In this document: one piece after another, positions 1-10,300 of the stretch
How positions within the stretch are numbered: the stretch's first letter is position 1
Layout of the letters: every line of letters begins with the position of its first letter
NCBI GenBank assembly: GCA_964036315.1
Contig: OZ038517.1
Coordinates: 51,414,955-51,478,954 of the forward strand
Reading direction: 5' to 3'
Origin: Acanthosepion esculentum
Taxonomy: Eukaryota; Mollusca; Cephalopoda; Sepiida; Sepiidae
DNA length: 64,000 bases
Position numbers and translations under genes: made by a program
The notes under the pieces: model-generated
The model's input: the letters and a program-made list of their open reading frames with translations, nothing else
The model's database searches: none
What the model was told of the DNA's origin: nothing

Positions 1-460
1 TTTAGTGTTAGCTCTTAATTCTCTCAGATGGTTGAGACGATTCTTTTCAAAGTTCGTTATCCCTCGGTATCAGGTGCCTCTCCAGTTTGCTCGGTTTTAA
101 ACAGCGAGTTCGATCTCCTCTATAGGGACGTTTGCAGCATTTAAATTGTATTTAAGTTTGTCCTTGAAGCGTAACCATTGCGCTTACCATAAAAAAATGT
201 TGGCTGTACATGAGTTTTTTCGGCATCCGATCATCACTCATTCTGATGACGGGACCAGCCCATCTGAACTGTGATTCAATACCACCGATGCCACATTTGA
301 GGAAAAGACCAAGGTTAGAGATTTTGTCCTGGCGTGTATAACTGCATATTCAACGAAGACAGCGTTTATGAAAAGCATCAAGTTGATAGATGTGTGTTCT
401 GTGTGGAGTCCATGATTCTGATCCATAAAAAACTGTGGTGAGAATAACTGCTCGATAGAC
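1..460 (-). pseudogene. RTE-type non-LTR retrotransposon, reverse-transcriptase C-terminal relic
   Basis: Read on the minus strand the segment encodes the region after the polymerase domain of an endonuclease-reverse transcriptase. FYGSESWT appears near 410-432, then LDAFHKRCLR, then RWAGPVIRMSDDRMPKKL near 204-270, which is the widely shared RWAGHV-R-P--RLPK block of RTE-like elements. The frame is broken by a stop after KRCLR and shifts near 160-200, and the gene runs off the window edge. It begins abruptly at a (TA)n array. It is a dead copy; the clade assignment rests on that block only. Confidence 0.75.
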
Positions 461-461
461 A

Positions 462-464
<3 letters not shown>

Positions 465-527
<63 letters not shown>
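465..527. repeat. (TA)n microsatellite
   Basis: Uninterrupted TA dinucleotides adjoining the 5' edge of the RTE relic. The IYIY peptide that can be read through it is not meaningful. Confidence 0.97.
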
Positions 528-529
<2 letters not shown>

Positions 530-1143
530 CATAACAAAATACAAAATTATCTTCTATGGAGATAGATCTATTTCAACCAACGCGAAGTATGTCAGTCTTA
601 TTCAACCCCGGTGTATGGAATGTATTCATGTCGGAATTAGCGATTTAAAATTTAACTTTGACAGCAGTCGAAAAATTGATACAGAATCTACCCAATTCGA
701 TGTCTCGGCCAGACGAAATGCTCGAGTGGATGATAAGGGGAGGGGGGAAGGTATCAGTCCTAAAGGGAAGAGGCTCCACAAAATCAACCCGGATATTAAC
801 CTTATGACCCTAAATTGGGGTTATATGAAGACGGAGGTGTTGATTTGAAACTGAAAAAGGGCCGAAAAGGTTTTTTTATATACAATATATATAAAGTTAA
901 TTTCCTACATAAAAAAATAACATATTATACTTACAAAAGAGATATATTAACAAGATTTACAATAAATCATACTTAGATAATTTTTATCAAGTAAGGATAC
1001 ATTTAAAAAATTTATATTAAAGAATAAAAAAATATAAAGATAAAATAAATTTCCATTTATAACTTTAAAGATAAGTTAAATTATTAAGAAAATCAAACCG
1101 TACCAAGTATATTAAAAAAAAGACATGGATAAAGAGGTGTAAG

Positions 1144-1146
<3 letters not shown>
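528..1146. other. AT-rich stretch without a recognisable gene
   Basis: The one 77-codon open frame (615-848) has no motif I know and no repeat support. From 860 on the DNA is very AT-rich with A and T runs. Nothing else is seen. Confidence 0.6.

Positions 1147-1217
<71 letters not shown>
1147..1217. repeat. (TA)n microsatellite
   Basis: Pure TA array of about 71 bp, followed by unique-looking sequence. Confidence 0.97.
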
Positions 1218-1218
<1 letters not shown>

Positions 1219-1309
1219 CAATCCAATAAAACCAAGAGTGATGGAAGAAAAATATTTAATTCATAGTAATTGAAACCTTAAAATATGCCATTTAAGAAAC
1301 AATGATGGA

Positions 1310-1556
1310 ATTTTCATTTTTAAAAAATTACGTCCTGTAGATGGCGTCCTCCTGTACGAATGCATTCTTGAAATCTGCTGTTGAGATTCCTCATTGACTG
1401 CTGCAACATCTCAGCTGGGATACTGTGAATTTCATTCTCGTTACTAAAATGGCGAAATGTTTACTTGCTCAAGGTCATTGTCTCGCAGTGTTGCCACTTG
1501 CTCATGTCTGGCAATACGCACTTCAAAAATTCCCGTTTTTTGGGGTCACCCTATAT
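1310..1556 (-). pseudogene. Internally deleted IS630/Tc1-superfamily-like transposon, transposase C-terminus
   Basis: The minus strand at about 1337-1440 reads IPAEMLQQSMRNLNSRFQEC and then GGRHLQDVIF. This is the typical last 35 residues of the transposases that end PADML-R----L--RL--C----G-HL-DIIF. Directly upstream (1440-1556) lies what looks like the element's 5' terminal sequence, starting AGGGTGACCCC, so the 5' end has been joined to the last part of the gene by an internal deletion. A matching opposite terminal repeat was not found. It is a non-autonomous relic. Confidence 0.6.
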
Positions 1557-2271
1557 ATATATCACCCTATATATATATATAGGACTTTTTTTTAAATGAA
1601 AATCTTTCTTGAAGCTTTTATTTTAGTTTTAATTTCAAGTTAACAGATTAAATTTAACGTATCCAATAAGTGATGTATTTTGCTGCATTTCAAAACTAAT
1701 TTTAAATTAATCTAAATTCACTGGAAGGAATTTTTTTAAATTAGCTGATTAGCTCCATTTTTGTGCTGTCTTCCATCGCAATGTAATATACTTTACAAAA
1801 AATTCTTCCAAAAATAAAAGATACTTCATTTGGGGAATGTTAACTGATGTATAATTAATATGATCTGAAAAAAATATTATTTACTTTAAGTTTAAATATC
1901 AAAGAAATATATTTTTTAAAACGCCGGTAGCTGTTTATTTAAGTTGTTGGCATGTTTATAGCCTGATGACATAAGGATGTTTATATAATTTTGTTCTACG
2001 CAGACTTTATCTGAAAAAATAATTGAAGAATATAACGTGATCGCCTTTTTTATATAATTTATATATGGATTATTCAGTACTTAAACTCAGTAATGTTTAA
2101 AATTTATGAAAATACTCTCTGTAATCTAATGTTTCATTGAATTTTGGATACTTTGGCTTAAAATCTACTATATTTATCGCTCTTATTTTCTGCTTATATC
2201 GTTTATAGACATCCGTATCTACAAAAATCGGCACATACAAGACTGATTCACGATTCTTTAAAAAAATTAGT
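1557..2271. other. AT-rich stretch, no gene seen
   Basis: Begins with two short TA runs that repeat the words ATCACCCTATATATATAT. The rest is AT-rich with no frame longer than about 60 codons and no recognised repeat. Confidence 0.6.
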
Positions 2272-2334
2272 GTTGTTATGTATTTGTTTTAAAAAGCTAC
2301 GTAAACAGTGAATTTAAAACAAATACATAACAAC
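2272..2334. repeat. Perfect 22-bp inverted repeat
   Basis: Arms 2272-2293 and 2313-2334 are exact reverse complements (left arm begins GTTGTTATGTATTTG) around a 19-base spacer. This could extrude as a cruciform or be a foldback remnant. Confidence 0.9.
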
Positions 2335-2465
2335 GTTTATTAAAATAAAACAGGTGTCTACGAAAAATTGTCCTTTTGCAACTCCGCTGTTTTTTTTCTT
2401 TGTTTTTCGGGCACGAAAATCTGTTTGCCTTACTTTCACTTGTAATTAAAACTGTGCTATGATCC

Positions 2466-2643
2466 AGAATGGTGATGATATTTCATCATTCTAAAAACCT
2501 TTCCACCAGTAGCGATTGATGAGAAGGATATTTCATCATCCTGGAAATATAGATGAAAATTTCATCACCTAAAACAACCCGGCCACCATATGATGATGAT
2601 GATATTTATCATTCTAAAATCTGAAATTTCATCATTATAAAAA
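2466..2643. repeat. Degenerate ATTTCATCAT repeat cluster
   Basis: The word ATTTCATCA recurs about five times among GATGATGAT runs. It looks like a decayed minisatellite. Confidence 0.55.
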
Positions 2644-2856
2644 CGACCCTTCCACCACAAGCGAAGTCAAGTAGAGTAGTTCTAGTAAAAAGGAACAACA
2701 CTGACGTATCTCCTTCGCTCCGTAAAAATCCATAGTTAACGGTCTCAAACCGACCCTTCCACCACAAGCAAAGTCAGTAGAGTAGTTCTAGTAAAAAGGA
2801 ACAACACTGACGTATCTTCTTCGCTCCGTAAAAATTCATAGTTAACGGTCTCAAAC
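2644..2856. repeat. Tandem duplication, 107 + 106 bp
   Basis: Unit 1 (2644-2750) and unit 2 (2751-2856) both start CGACCCTTCCACCACAAGC and both end ACGGTCTCAAAC, with only a few differences. It suggests a recent local duplication. Confidence 0.95.
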
Positions 2857-3587
2857 GCAACCCTTAACAACGAAATTCTCGGAACAATCAAAAACATGTA
2901 AGCACAAACTTTTAAAGAAACAAAAGCGACAATAACACCGAGAACATTTTTGACACATACTATACCAATATTGTAATTGACATCACGAAAAGAAAAATGC
3001 ACATTCTTGTCATTAATTTCAACACGTCTCAAAGTCTTATAGTTGTTTGTTATTGTTCTACGTTTTATTCATTGCATTTTCAGTAAAAAAAGAGAAAAGG
3101 AATCCTCTATTTACTACAAATATAATAACAACGGGGAATTGTGGTTAGATCAATGACTACGAACGTGGGGTGCATGCCCCACAGGTGGGGTATGTTAATA
3201 TTTTGGTGGGGCATGCGTAGGATGTGCACCCTTCGGCTACATTTTGCATTATTATCTCATGATTAAAATGATCAAAGTACATTACATAATAAGCTTTCAT
3301 TCAAATATTTTATAATTCTGTCTTTCAGTTCTCCATTATATGTTTTGAAAAAATATATATTTAACTGTCTTTTCGTTTTTTTTTTTTTTTAATTTTTCTC
3401 TTTCATGGACGCCATGGCCTTTGGAGGCTTGTTAATGGCCTTTTAAACTTCCTTCACGTGAATTGCAGTAAAATTTTGAATATTCGAAGAATCAAATATT
3501 ACAGTGGGTGTGTGTGTGGTGGGGAATCAGAATTTTTATTGCTTCAAACGTTATTGCCAGTGGATATCCGTGTTTGAAATAGACGCC

Positions 3588-3590
<3 letters not shown>
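2857..3590. other. No gene seen; simple runs and a GTGGGG-rich patch
   Basis: A patch at 3165-3225 has repeated GTGGGG/CCCCAC words that can pair with each other. A T run lies near 3378-3391 and a short GT run near 3508-3518. The minus-strand open frame at 2745-3032 has no known motif. Confidence 0.5.

Positions 3591-3631
<41 letters not shown>
3591..3631. repeat. (TA)n microsatellite
   Basis: Pure TA array of about 41 bp. Confidence 0.97.
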
Positions 3632-3634
<3 letters not shown>

Positions 3635-3937
3635 AACAAATAAATTATACCACAGAATTTATATTTAGTTTAAAAATGACGGAGCGCATTCTTTTTCTTT
3701 CAAAGGAAGCTTTTTTGTCCAACACTTCTTAAGAATGGTTCGTTGGAAGAAAAAAAAAACATACAAAAAAAAAACGAAAAAAAAAAAACAATAAATCGAT
3801 GTCAATCAGCTCCTGGTGAGCATATAAAAACATTCTTCTCACGATCCACACATGCGACACAGAGAACGAAGAATGTTTTCCTTCTGTCTGCACAAAGTCA
3901 GTCCGCCGGGAAGCTTTATATGAACAGCTTCTAAAAT

Positions 3938-3990
3938 ACGTCCTTATTTACCCCCTCCTCCTGGAAGCGGGAGGGGGTAAATAAGGACGT
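3938..3990. repeat. Perfect 21-bp palindrome with 11-base loop
   Basis: Arm ACGTCCTTATTTACCCCC continues to 3958, and its exact reverse complement occupies 3970-3990. The loop is TCCTGGAAGCG. It sits 60 bases upstream of the hAT element and may be a small foldback insertion. Confidence 0.92.
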
Positions 3991-4260
3991 AATGTTTCCT
4001 TTTAGAGAAAAGGAACGTTCTCCCTCATTTTTAAAACAATGTTTGAAGTAGACCAATGTTTCCCAACCTTTTCTCAACCAGCGCCCCCTTTGGGCACAAA
4101 CTTTTTGTCAATGCCTTTGTCAAATTAAATTTCAAATATTATACTAAATTCATCTTTCATAACAAGATAATACTTAGGCATTAGTGCAAAAATAACGTTA
4201 ATACCGTTTTCATTTCTATTAGAAATGCCAATGATTAAAATCCTAAAAAAAAAACTTTTA

Positions 4261-5040
4261 TTTGATAGCTTATGTGAACGTTTTCAATGCAATGGTTGAC
4301 TTTGGTGCTTACTGGCTAAGGCTCTTACTCTAGGTTTATTTGATAGCTTATGTGAACGTTTTCAATGCAATGGTTGACTTTTGTGCTTACTGGCTAAGGC
4401 TCTTACTCTAGGTTTATTTGATAGCTTATGTGAACGTTTTCAATGCAATGGTTGACTTTGGTGCTTACTGGCTAAGGCTCTTACTCTAGGTTTATTTGAT
4501 AGCTTATGTGAACGTTTTCAATGCAATGGTTGACTTTGGTGCTTACTGGCTAAGGCTCTTACTCTAGGTTTATTTGATAGCTTATGTGAACGTTTTCAAT
4601 GCAATGGTTGACTTTGGTGCTTACTGGCTAAGGCTCTTACTCTAGGTTTATTTGATAGCTTATCGGAACGTTTTCAATGCAATGGTTAACTTTGGTGCTT
4701 ACTGGCTAAGGCTCTTACTCTAGGTTTATTTGATAGCTTATCGGAACGTTTTCAATGCAATGGTTGACTTTGGTGCTTACTGGCTAAGGCTCTTACTCTA
4801 GATTTATTTGATAGCTTATCGGAACGTTTTCAATGCAATGGTTGACTTTGGTGCTTACTGGCTAAGGCTCTTACTCTAGGTTTATTTGATAGCTTATCTC
4901 AATGTTTTCAATGCAATGGTTGACTTTGGTGCTTACTGGCTAAGGCTCTTACTCTAGGTTTATTTGATAGCTTATCTCAATGTTTTCAATGCAATGGTTG
5001 ACTTTGGTGCTTACTGGTTAAGGCTCTCACTCTAGGTTCC
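4261..5040. repeat. Ten-copy 78-bp tandem array of the hAT transposase tail
   Basis: Units start every 78 bp from 4261 (TTTGATAGCTTATGTGAACG). On the minus strand each unit encodes the last residues of the transposase plus its stop (PRVRALASKHQSQPLH, stop) and following untranslated bases. Copies differ mainly at a TGTGAACG / TCGGAACG / TCTCAATG site, in blocks. The array arose inside the transposon. Confidence 0.93.
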
Positions 5041-5045
5041 ATGCT

Positions 5046-5171
5046 TCAAAGAAGTACTCGTACATCACCTTGTTTTGTAATTTGCAGGTGGTTTCTTTGT
5101 TTAATAAGAAGCTGTGTAACTGCGTTGAAACCACATTCAGCCATATAGGAAGTTGAAAAAGCAATGAAGAA
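5046..5171 (-). pseudogene. hAT transposase, C-terminal dimerisation region
   Basis: The frame reads FFIAFSTSYMAECGFNAV then TQLLIKQRNHLQITKQGD. This matches the hAT C-terminal dimerisation block of ZBED/SCAN-type transposases (FPTSYLVECGFSAV--LLTKKRNRL-I---GDLRL). In that family the protein normally ends about 18 residues later with a KHQ-- SH stretch; here a stop follows VRVLL, and the ending (EPRVRALTSKHQSQPLH) lies just downstream in the same orientation and heads the tandem array. Upstream codons to 5324 do not look like transposase. Only this C-terminal piece of a protein of roughly 600 residues survives. Confidence 0.85.
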
Positions 5172-5486
5172 AAGTTTGATAGCTTTCCACAGCATTTTTA
5201 GAAATTCCCTTTTGTAGCCAATATTGAATAATTTTTGAAAATCTGAAAAAATGGATACATGCCCACCGCCACCTGAGTATGTCCACCATCCCCCAAATGA
5301 AATTAAAAAAATCCAGTGGCCCATTTCAACATAACAGAGCCCACAATGGGGCTGCTATCGCCCACTTTGGGAAACACTGAAATAGACGTGCCTTTTTTTA
5401 ACAGTGTGTATTAAGACTACAGGCCCTCGCACCCGAGAAAACTTAATAAAGAAAATGTGCTCTCCGACAAAACTGATGCGTGTGAA

Positions 5487-5845
5487 GTGTGCATAAGGGT
5501 GCAGTGTGCATAAGTGTACAATGTGCATAAGGGTGCAGTGTGCATAAGTGTACAATGTACGTAAGGGTGCAGTGTGCATAAGGGTGCAATATGCATAAGG
5601 GTACAATGTACATAAGGATGCAGTGTGCATAAGGATACAATGTGCACAAGGGTGCAATGTGCATACGGGTACAATGTGCATAAGGGTGCAGTGTTCATAA
5701 TGGTTCAGTGTGCACAAGAGTACAATGTGCATAAGGGTGCAGTGTGCATGAGGGTTCAGTGTGCATAAGGGTACGATGTGCATAAGGGCACAGTGTGCAT
5801 AAGGGTGCAGTGTGCATAAGGGTGCAGTGTGCATGAGGATGCAGT
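5487..5845. repeat. 17-bp minisatellite
   Basis: About 20 units of GTGCATAAGGGTGCAGT and close variants. Because 17 is not a multiple of three and the unit lacks stops on the minus strand, all three minus frames are open with a 17-residue period (LCTLHPYAHCTLMH...). The resulting open frame of 175 codons is judged non-coding. Confidence 0.93.
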
Positions 5846-5899
5846 ATAGAGAAATGCGCGTGTGAGTGTTGTGAAACGCCAATCGAAATTTGAGTATTT

Positions 5900-7020
5900 G
5901 TTCGTCTGCCTCTCTTTCTATGAGGGGCTAGTTCTTATAGAGGTCCGTGACTAAAGAAGTCCATGTCTAAAAAAAAAAAAAAAGAAAAGGTTAACAACCA
6001 CTGATTTAATCTGAAGAAGTCCTTTGGACGGACGAAACATATATTCTTTTCTATTTCGTCATTTAATAATATTTTATTACTTGGGTACTATCAAGTTTTT
6101 CTGACTCCTAATGTCCGTCCTTTTACTAAATTTCAGCCAATACATGTTTTTTTTATTTTGTCATTCATACCCACCATTTGTCTGGTATATAGAAATTTGT
6201 GTATTTAGCCAGTAAATTCTCTTTTAGGCATGTCTAATTAAATATATTACAAGCATTATGCCTGCTTATTTTTAGCATAATCCGTTCATATTCACGAATA
6301 TTTACCCGTGTATTACAATCAAATAATACAAGAAATGCACTGTAATAGTGAAAATCGCTTTTATTTCCCGAGGACTTTTCATCTCGTTCTGAGATCATCA
6401 TCAGGGGTGCAACTGGTAGAACAATAACTATGTATAGGTATCTATTACTGATTTTTGTCTCTTTACGTTTAAATGCAACGGCTGACAGTTATGCTTTAGC
6501 ATTCATTAGAACGTGAAAAAAATTATCCATTATGGAAATTTTTTTATTTTATTTTGGAATTTCATGGGCGTGAAAACTGTTCTTTTTATAGGCATTTTAG
6601 AAAATTATTACAATATTCGTAGCTCTTTTTATTCAGTGTCGGATTCAATTTTTTAATGTAGATTGCTTCAAGGATCTGTAGTTTTAATTTGTTATATAAA
6701 TTGTGTATATCCTATATTCTACGACATAGTAAATTTAAATAATTTTTGAAGAAGTTTTAAAATGGCTTCATATAGAATGTCGATGCTCATCAAGAGTTAG
6801 AAATGAGTAAAGGTCGCTCGGGAGACTACTGAGACTGCGCAGTTAGTACTGGCGGTTTAATCAGCCAATCAATGTCGGCCGTTCTCAGCTGAATCTTTTA
6901 CGGCCTGAACAAATAGTAAGTTTTGGGTCAGTGTTCTAGATATAATGAAACGTAGATAATCTTTGACCTTTTCCTTAACATTCAGAGTTAGAAAAAGCAC
7001 GACTAAAGTTTGAGTGAGAA
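5900..7020. other. No gene; two CTGAnGA-hairpin-GAAA motifs
   Basis: Sequence is AT-rich and unassigned. Two short motifs stand out. At 6012-6038 on the plus strand CTGAAGA is followed by a GTCC...GGAC stem and GAAAC. At about 6363-6402 on the minus strand CTGATGA is followed by an ATCTC...GAGAT stem and GAAA. Both resemble motifs found in repeats elsewhere in this window. Confidence 0.5.
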
Positions 7021-7039
7021 CTGGTCTCACCGAAGCAAT

Positions 7040-7087
7040 GATAGAAGCAAGAAGAGGGAAGAAATGAAGAAGAGAAGAAAGAGAGAT

Positions 7088-7118
<31 letters not shown>

Positions 7119-7250
7119 AGCAATGCGAGAAAAAAGCATAGCGTAAAAGAGAAAAAAATGAAATAAAAAGAGATAGAGAGAAGAAGAGAATGGGAGAATG
7201 AAATAGAGAACAGGAATGAGAACATAGAAAGTAATTTGAGGAAAAAAAAC
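7040..7250. repeat. Purine-rich tract with (GA)n core
   Basis: The plus strand is almost all A and G, with an uninterrupted GA run near 7093-7117. It is a lead-in to the large polypurine array. Confidence 0.85.
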
Positions 7251-7377
7251 GTCGGAATTAAAGAATAACAGTTACGTAAATACACACTACTTGAAAATCA
7301 ATGCGGTAACATTCGAAAGTACTCGGGGGGGGGGTTCCAGAATATTCTATTCACATCGTATTCGTTTAGTGAGGATT

Positions 7378-10300
7378 AAGTAGAGAAGGAAGGAAGAGAA
7401 GGAAAAAAAGAGAAAAAAGAGATGAGGAAAGAAGGAAAAAAGAGGGAAAAAAGAAGAAAGACAATAGAGAATGAGAGAAAAGAAAGAGAAGAGAGGAGAA
7501 AGAAAAATAGAAGGATAAAAGAGGTGAGAAGAGAGAGAGAAGAGAAAGGAAAAGATGAGGGGAGAAGCAAAGTAGAGAAGGATAAAATGAGATGAGAGAG
7601 AAGAAGAGAAAGAAAATAGACGAGGGAAAAGCCAAGGAGAGAAGGATAAAAGAAGTGAGACGAGAGAGGAGAAGGGAAAAGAAAGAGATGATGGAAGAAG
7701 GAAAGAAATGAAGAAAAAAATGAGTGAGACGAGAGAGGAGAAGAGAAAGGAAAGACACGAGGGGGAAAAAAAGAAAGAAGAGAAGTATAAAAGATGTGTG
7801 ATGAGAGAGAAGATAAATGAAGATGAGGGAAGAAAGAAAGAAGAGAAGGTAAAAGTAGTGAGACGAGAGAGAAGAGAAAGGAATGAGACGATGGAAGAAG
7901 GAAAGAAGAGAAGGATAAAAGAAGAGAGACGAGAGAGAAGAGAAAGGAAAGAGACGAGGGAAGAAGGAAAGAATAGAAGGTAAAAGCAGTGAGACGAGAG
8001 AGAAAAGAGAAAGGAAAGATACGGGGGAAAAAGGAAAGAAGAGAAGGATAAAAGAGAGACGAGAGAGAAGAGAAAGTAAAGAGACGAGGGAAAAGGGAAA
8101 GAAGAGAAGGTAAAAGTAGTGAGACGAGAGAGAAAAGAGAAAGGAAAGAGATGAGGGAAGAAGGAAAGAAGAGAAGGATAAAAGTAGTGAGACGAGAGAG
8201 AAGAGAAAGGAATGAGACGATGGAAGAAGGAAAGAAGAGAAGGATAAAAGAAGAGAGACGAGAGAGAAGAGAAAGGAAAGAGACGAGGGAAGAAGGAAAG
8301 AATAGAAGGTAAAAGCAGTGAGACGAGAGAGAAAAGAGAAAGGAAAGATACGGGGGAAAAAGGAAAGAAGAGAAGGATAAAAGAGAGACGAGAGAGAAGA
8401 GAAAGTAAAGAGACGAGGAAAAAGGGAAAGAAGAGAAGGTAAAAGTAGTGAGACGAGAGAGAAAAGAGATAGGAAAGAGATGAGAGAAGAAGGAAAGAAG
8501 AGAAGGATAAAAGAAGAGAGACGAGAGAGAAGAGAAAGTAAAGAGACGAGGGAAAAGGGAAAGAAGAGAAGGTAAAAGTAGTGAGACGAGAGAGAAAAGA
8601 GAAAGGAAAGAGATGAGGGAAGAAGGAAAGAAGAGAAGGATAAAAGTAGTGAGACGAGAGAGAAGAGAAAGGAATGAGACGATGGAAGAAGGAAAGAAGA
8701 GAAGGATAAAAGAAGAGAGACGAGAGAGAAGAGAAAGGAAAGAGACGAGGGAAGAAGGAAAGAATAGAAGGTAAAAGCAGTGAGACGAGAGAGAAAAGAG
8801 AAAGGAAAGATACGGGGGAAAAAGGAAAGAAGAGAAGGATAAAAGAGAGACGAGAGAGAAGAGAAAGTAAAGAGACGAGGAAAAAGGGAAAGAAGAGAAG
8901 GTAAAAGTAGTGAGACGAGAGAGAAAAGAGATAGGAAAGAGATGAGAGAAGAAGGAAAGAAGAGAAGGATAAAAGAAGAGAGACGAGAGAGAAGAGAAAG
9001 TAAAGAGACGAGGGAAAAGGGAAAGAAGAGAAGGTAAAAGTAGTGAGACGAGAGAGAAAAGAGAAAGGAAAGAGATGAGGGAAGAAGGAAAGAAGAGAAG
9101 GATAAAAGTAGTGAGACGAGAGAGAAGAGAAAGGAAAGAGACGAGGGAAGAAGGAAAGAAGAGAAGGATAAAAGAAGAGAGACGAGAGAGAAGAGAAAGG
9201 AAAGAGACGAGGGAAGAAGGAAAGAAGAGAAGGATAAAAGAAGAGAGACGAGAGAGAAGAGAAAGGAAAGAGACGAGGGAGAAGGAAAGAAGAGAAGGAT
9301 AAAAGAAGAGAGACGGGAGAGAAGAGAAAGGAAAGAGACGAGGGAAGAAGGAAAGAAGAGAAGGTAAAAGCAGTGAGACGAGAGAGAAAAGAGAAAGGAA
9401 AGAGATGAGGGAAGAAGGAAAGAAGAGAAGGATAAAAGAAGAGAGACGAGAGAGAAGAGAAAGGAAAAAGACGAGGGAAGAAGGAAAGAAGAGAAGGTAA
9501 AAGCAGTGAGACGAGAGAGAAAAGAGAAAGGAAAGATACGAGGGAAAAAGGAAGGAACAGAAGGATAAAAGAGAGACGAGAGAGAAGAGAAAGTAAAGAG
9601 ACGGGGGAAAAGGGAAAGAAGAGAAGGTAAAAGTAGTGAGACGAGAGAGAAAAGAGAAAGGAAAGAGATGAGAGAAGAAGGAAAGAAGAGAAGGATAAAA
9701 GAAGAGAGACGAGAGAGAAGAGAAAGTAAAGAGACGAGGGAAAAGGGAAAGAAGAGAAGGTAAAAGTAGTGAGACGAGAGAGAAAAGAGAAAGGAAAGAG
9801 ATGAGGGAAGAAGGAAAGAAGAGAAGGATAAAAGAAGAGAAACGAGAGAGAAGAGAAAGGAAAGAGACGAGGGAAGAAGGAAAGAAGAGAAGGTAAAAGC
9901 AGTGAGACGAGAGAGTAAAGAGAAAGGAAAGAGACGAGGGAAGAAAGAAAGAAGAGAAGGATAAAAGAAGAGAGACGAGAGAGAAGAGAAAGGAAAGAGA
10001 CGAGGGAAGAAGGAACGAATTGAAGGTAAAAGCAGTGAGACGAGAGAGAAAAGAGAAAGGAAAGATACCAGGGAAAAAGGAAAGAAGAGAAGGATAAAAG
10101 AGAGACGAGAGAGAAGAGAAAGTAAAGAGACGAGGGAAAAGGGAAAGAAGAGAAGGTAAAAGTAGTGAGACGAGAGAGAAAAGAGAAAGGAAAGAGATGA
10201 GGGATGAAGAAAAGAAGAGAAGGATAAATGTAGTGAGACGAGAGAGAAGAGAAAGGAATGAGACGAGGGAAGAAGGAAAGAAGAGAAGGATAAAAGAAGA

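Larger units (their letters stand above)
4046..5387 (-). mobile_element. hAT transposon derivative with 8-bp target-site duplication
   Basis: The element spans about 4054-5379. Its left end CAATGTTTCCCAACC and the reverse complement of its right end, CAGTGTTTCCCAAAG, are matching terminal repeats. The flanks AAGTAGAC (4046-4053) and AAATAGAC (5380-5387) form an 8-bp duplication with one mismatch, the hallmark length for the hAT superfamily. Inside are the end of a transposase gene on the minus strand and a large tandem array. Most of the gene is missing, so the copy is non-autonomous. Confidence 0.88.

Noticed and set aside
5046..5324. Complete small gene of 92 codons
   Set aside because: Only the last 40 residues are hAT transposase; the first half is untranslated or deleted sequence of the element.
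5355..5882. 175-codon frame with HTAPLCTLHPYAH repeats
   Set aside because: A 17-bp minisatellite read in three equivalent frames; no start or codon preference.
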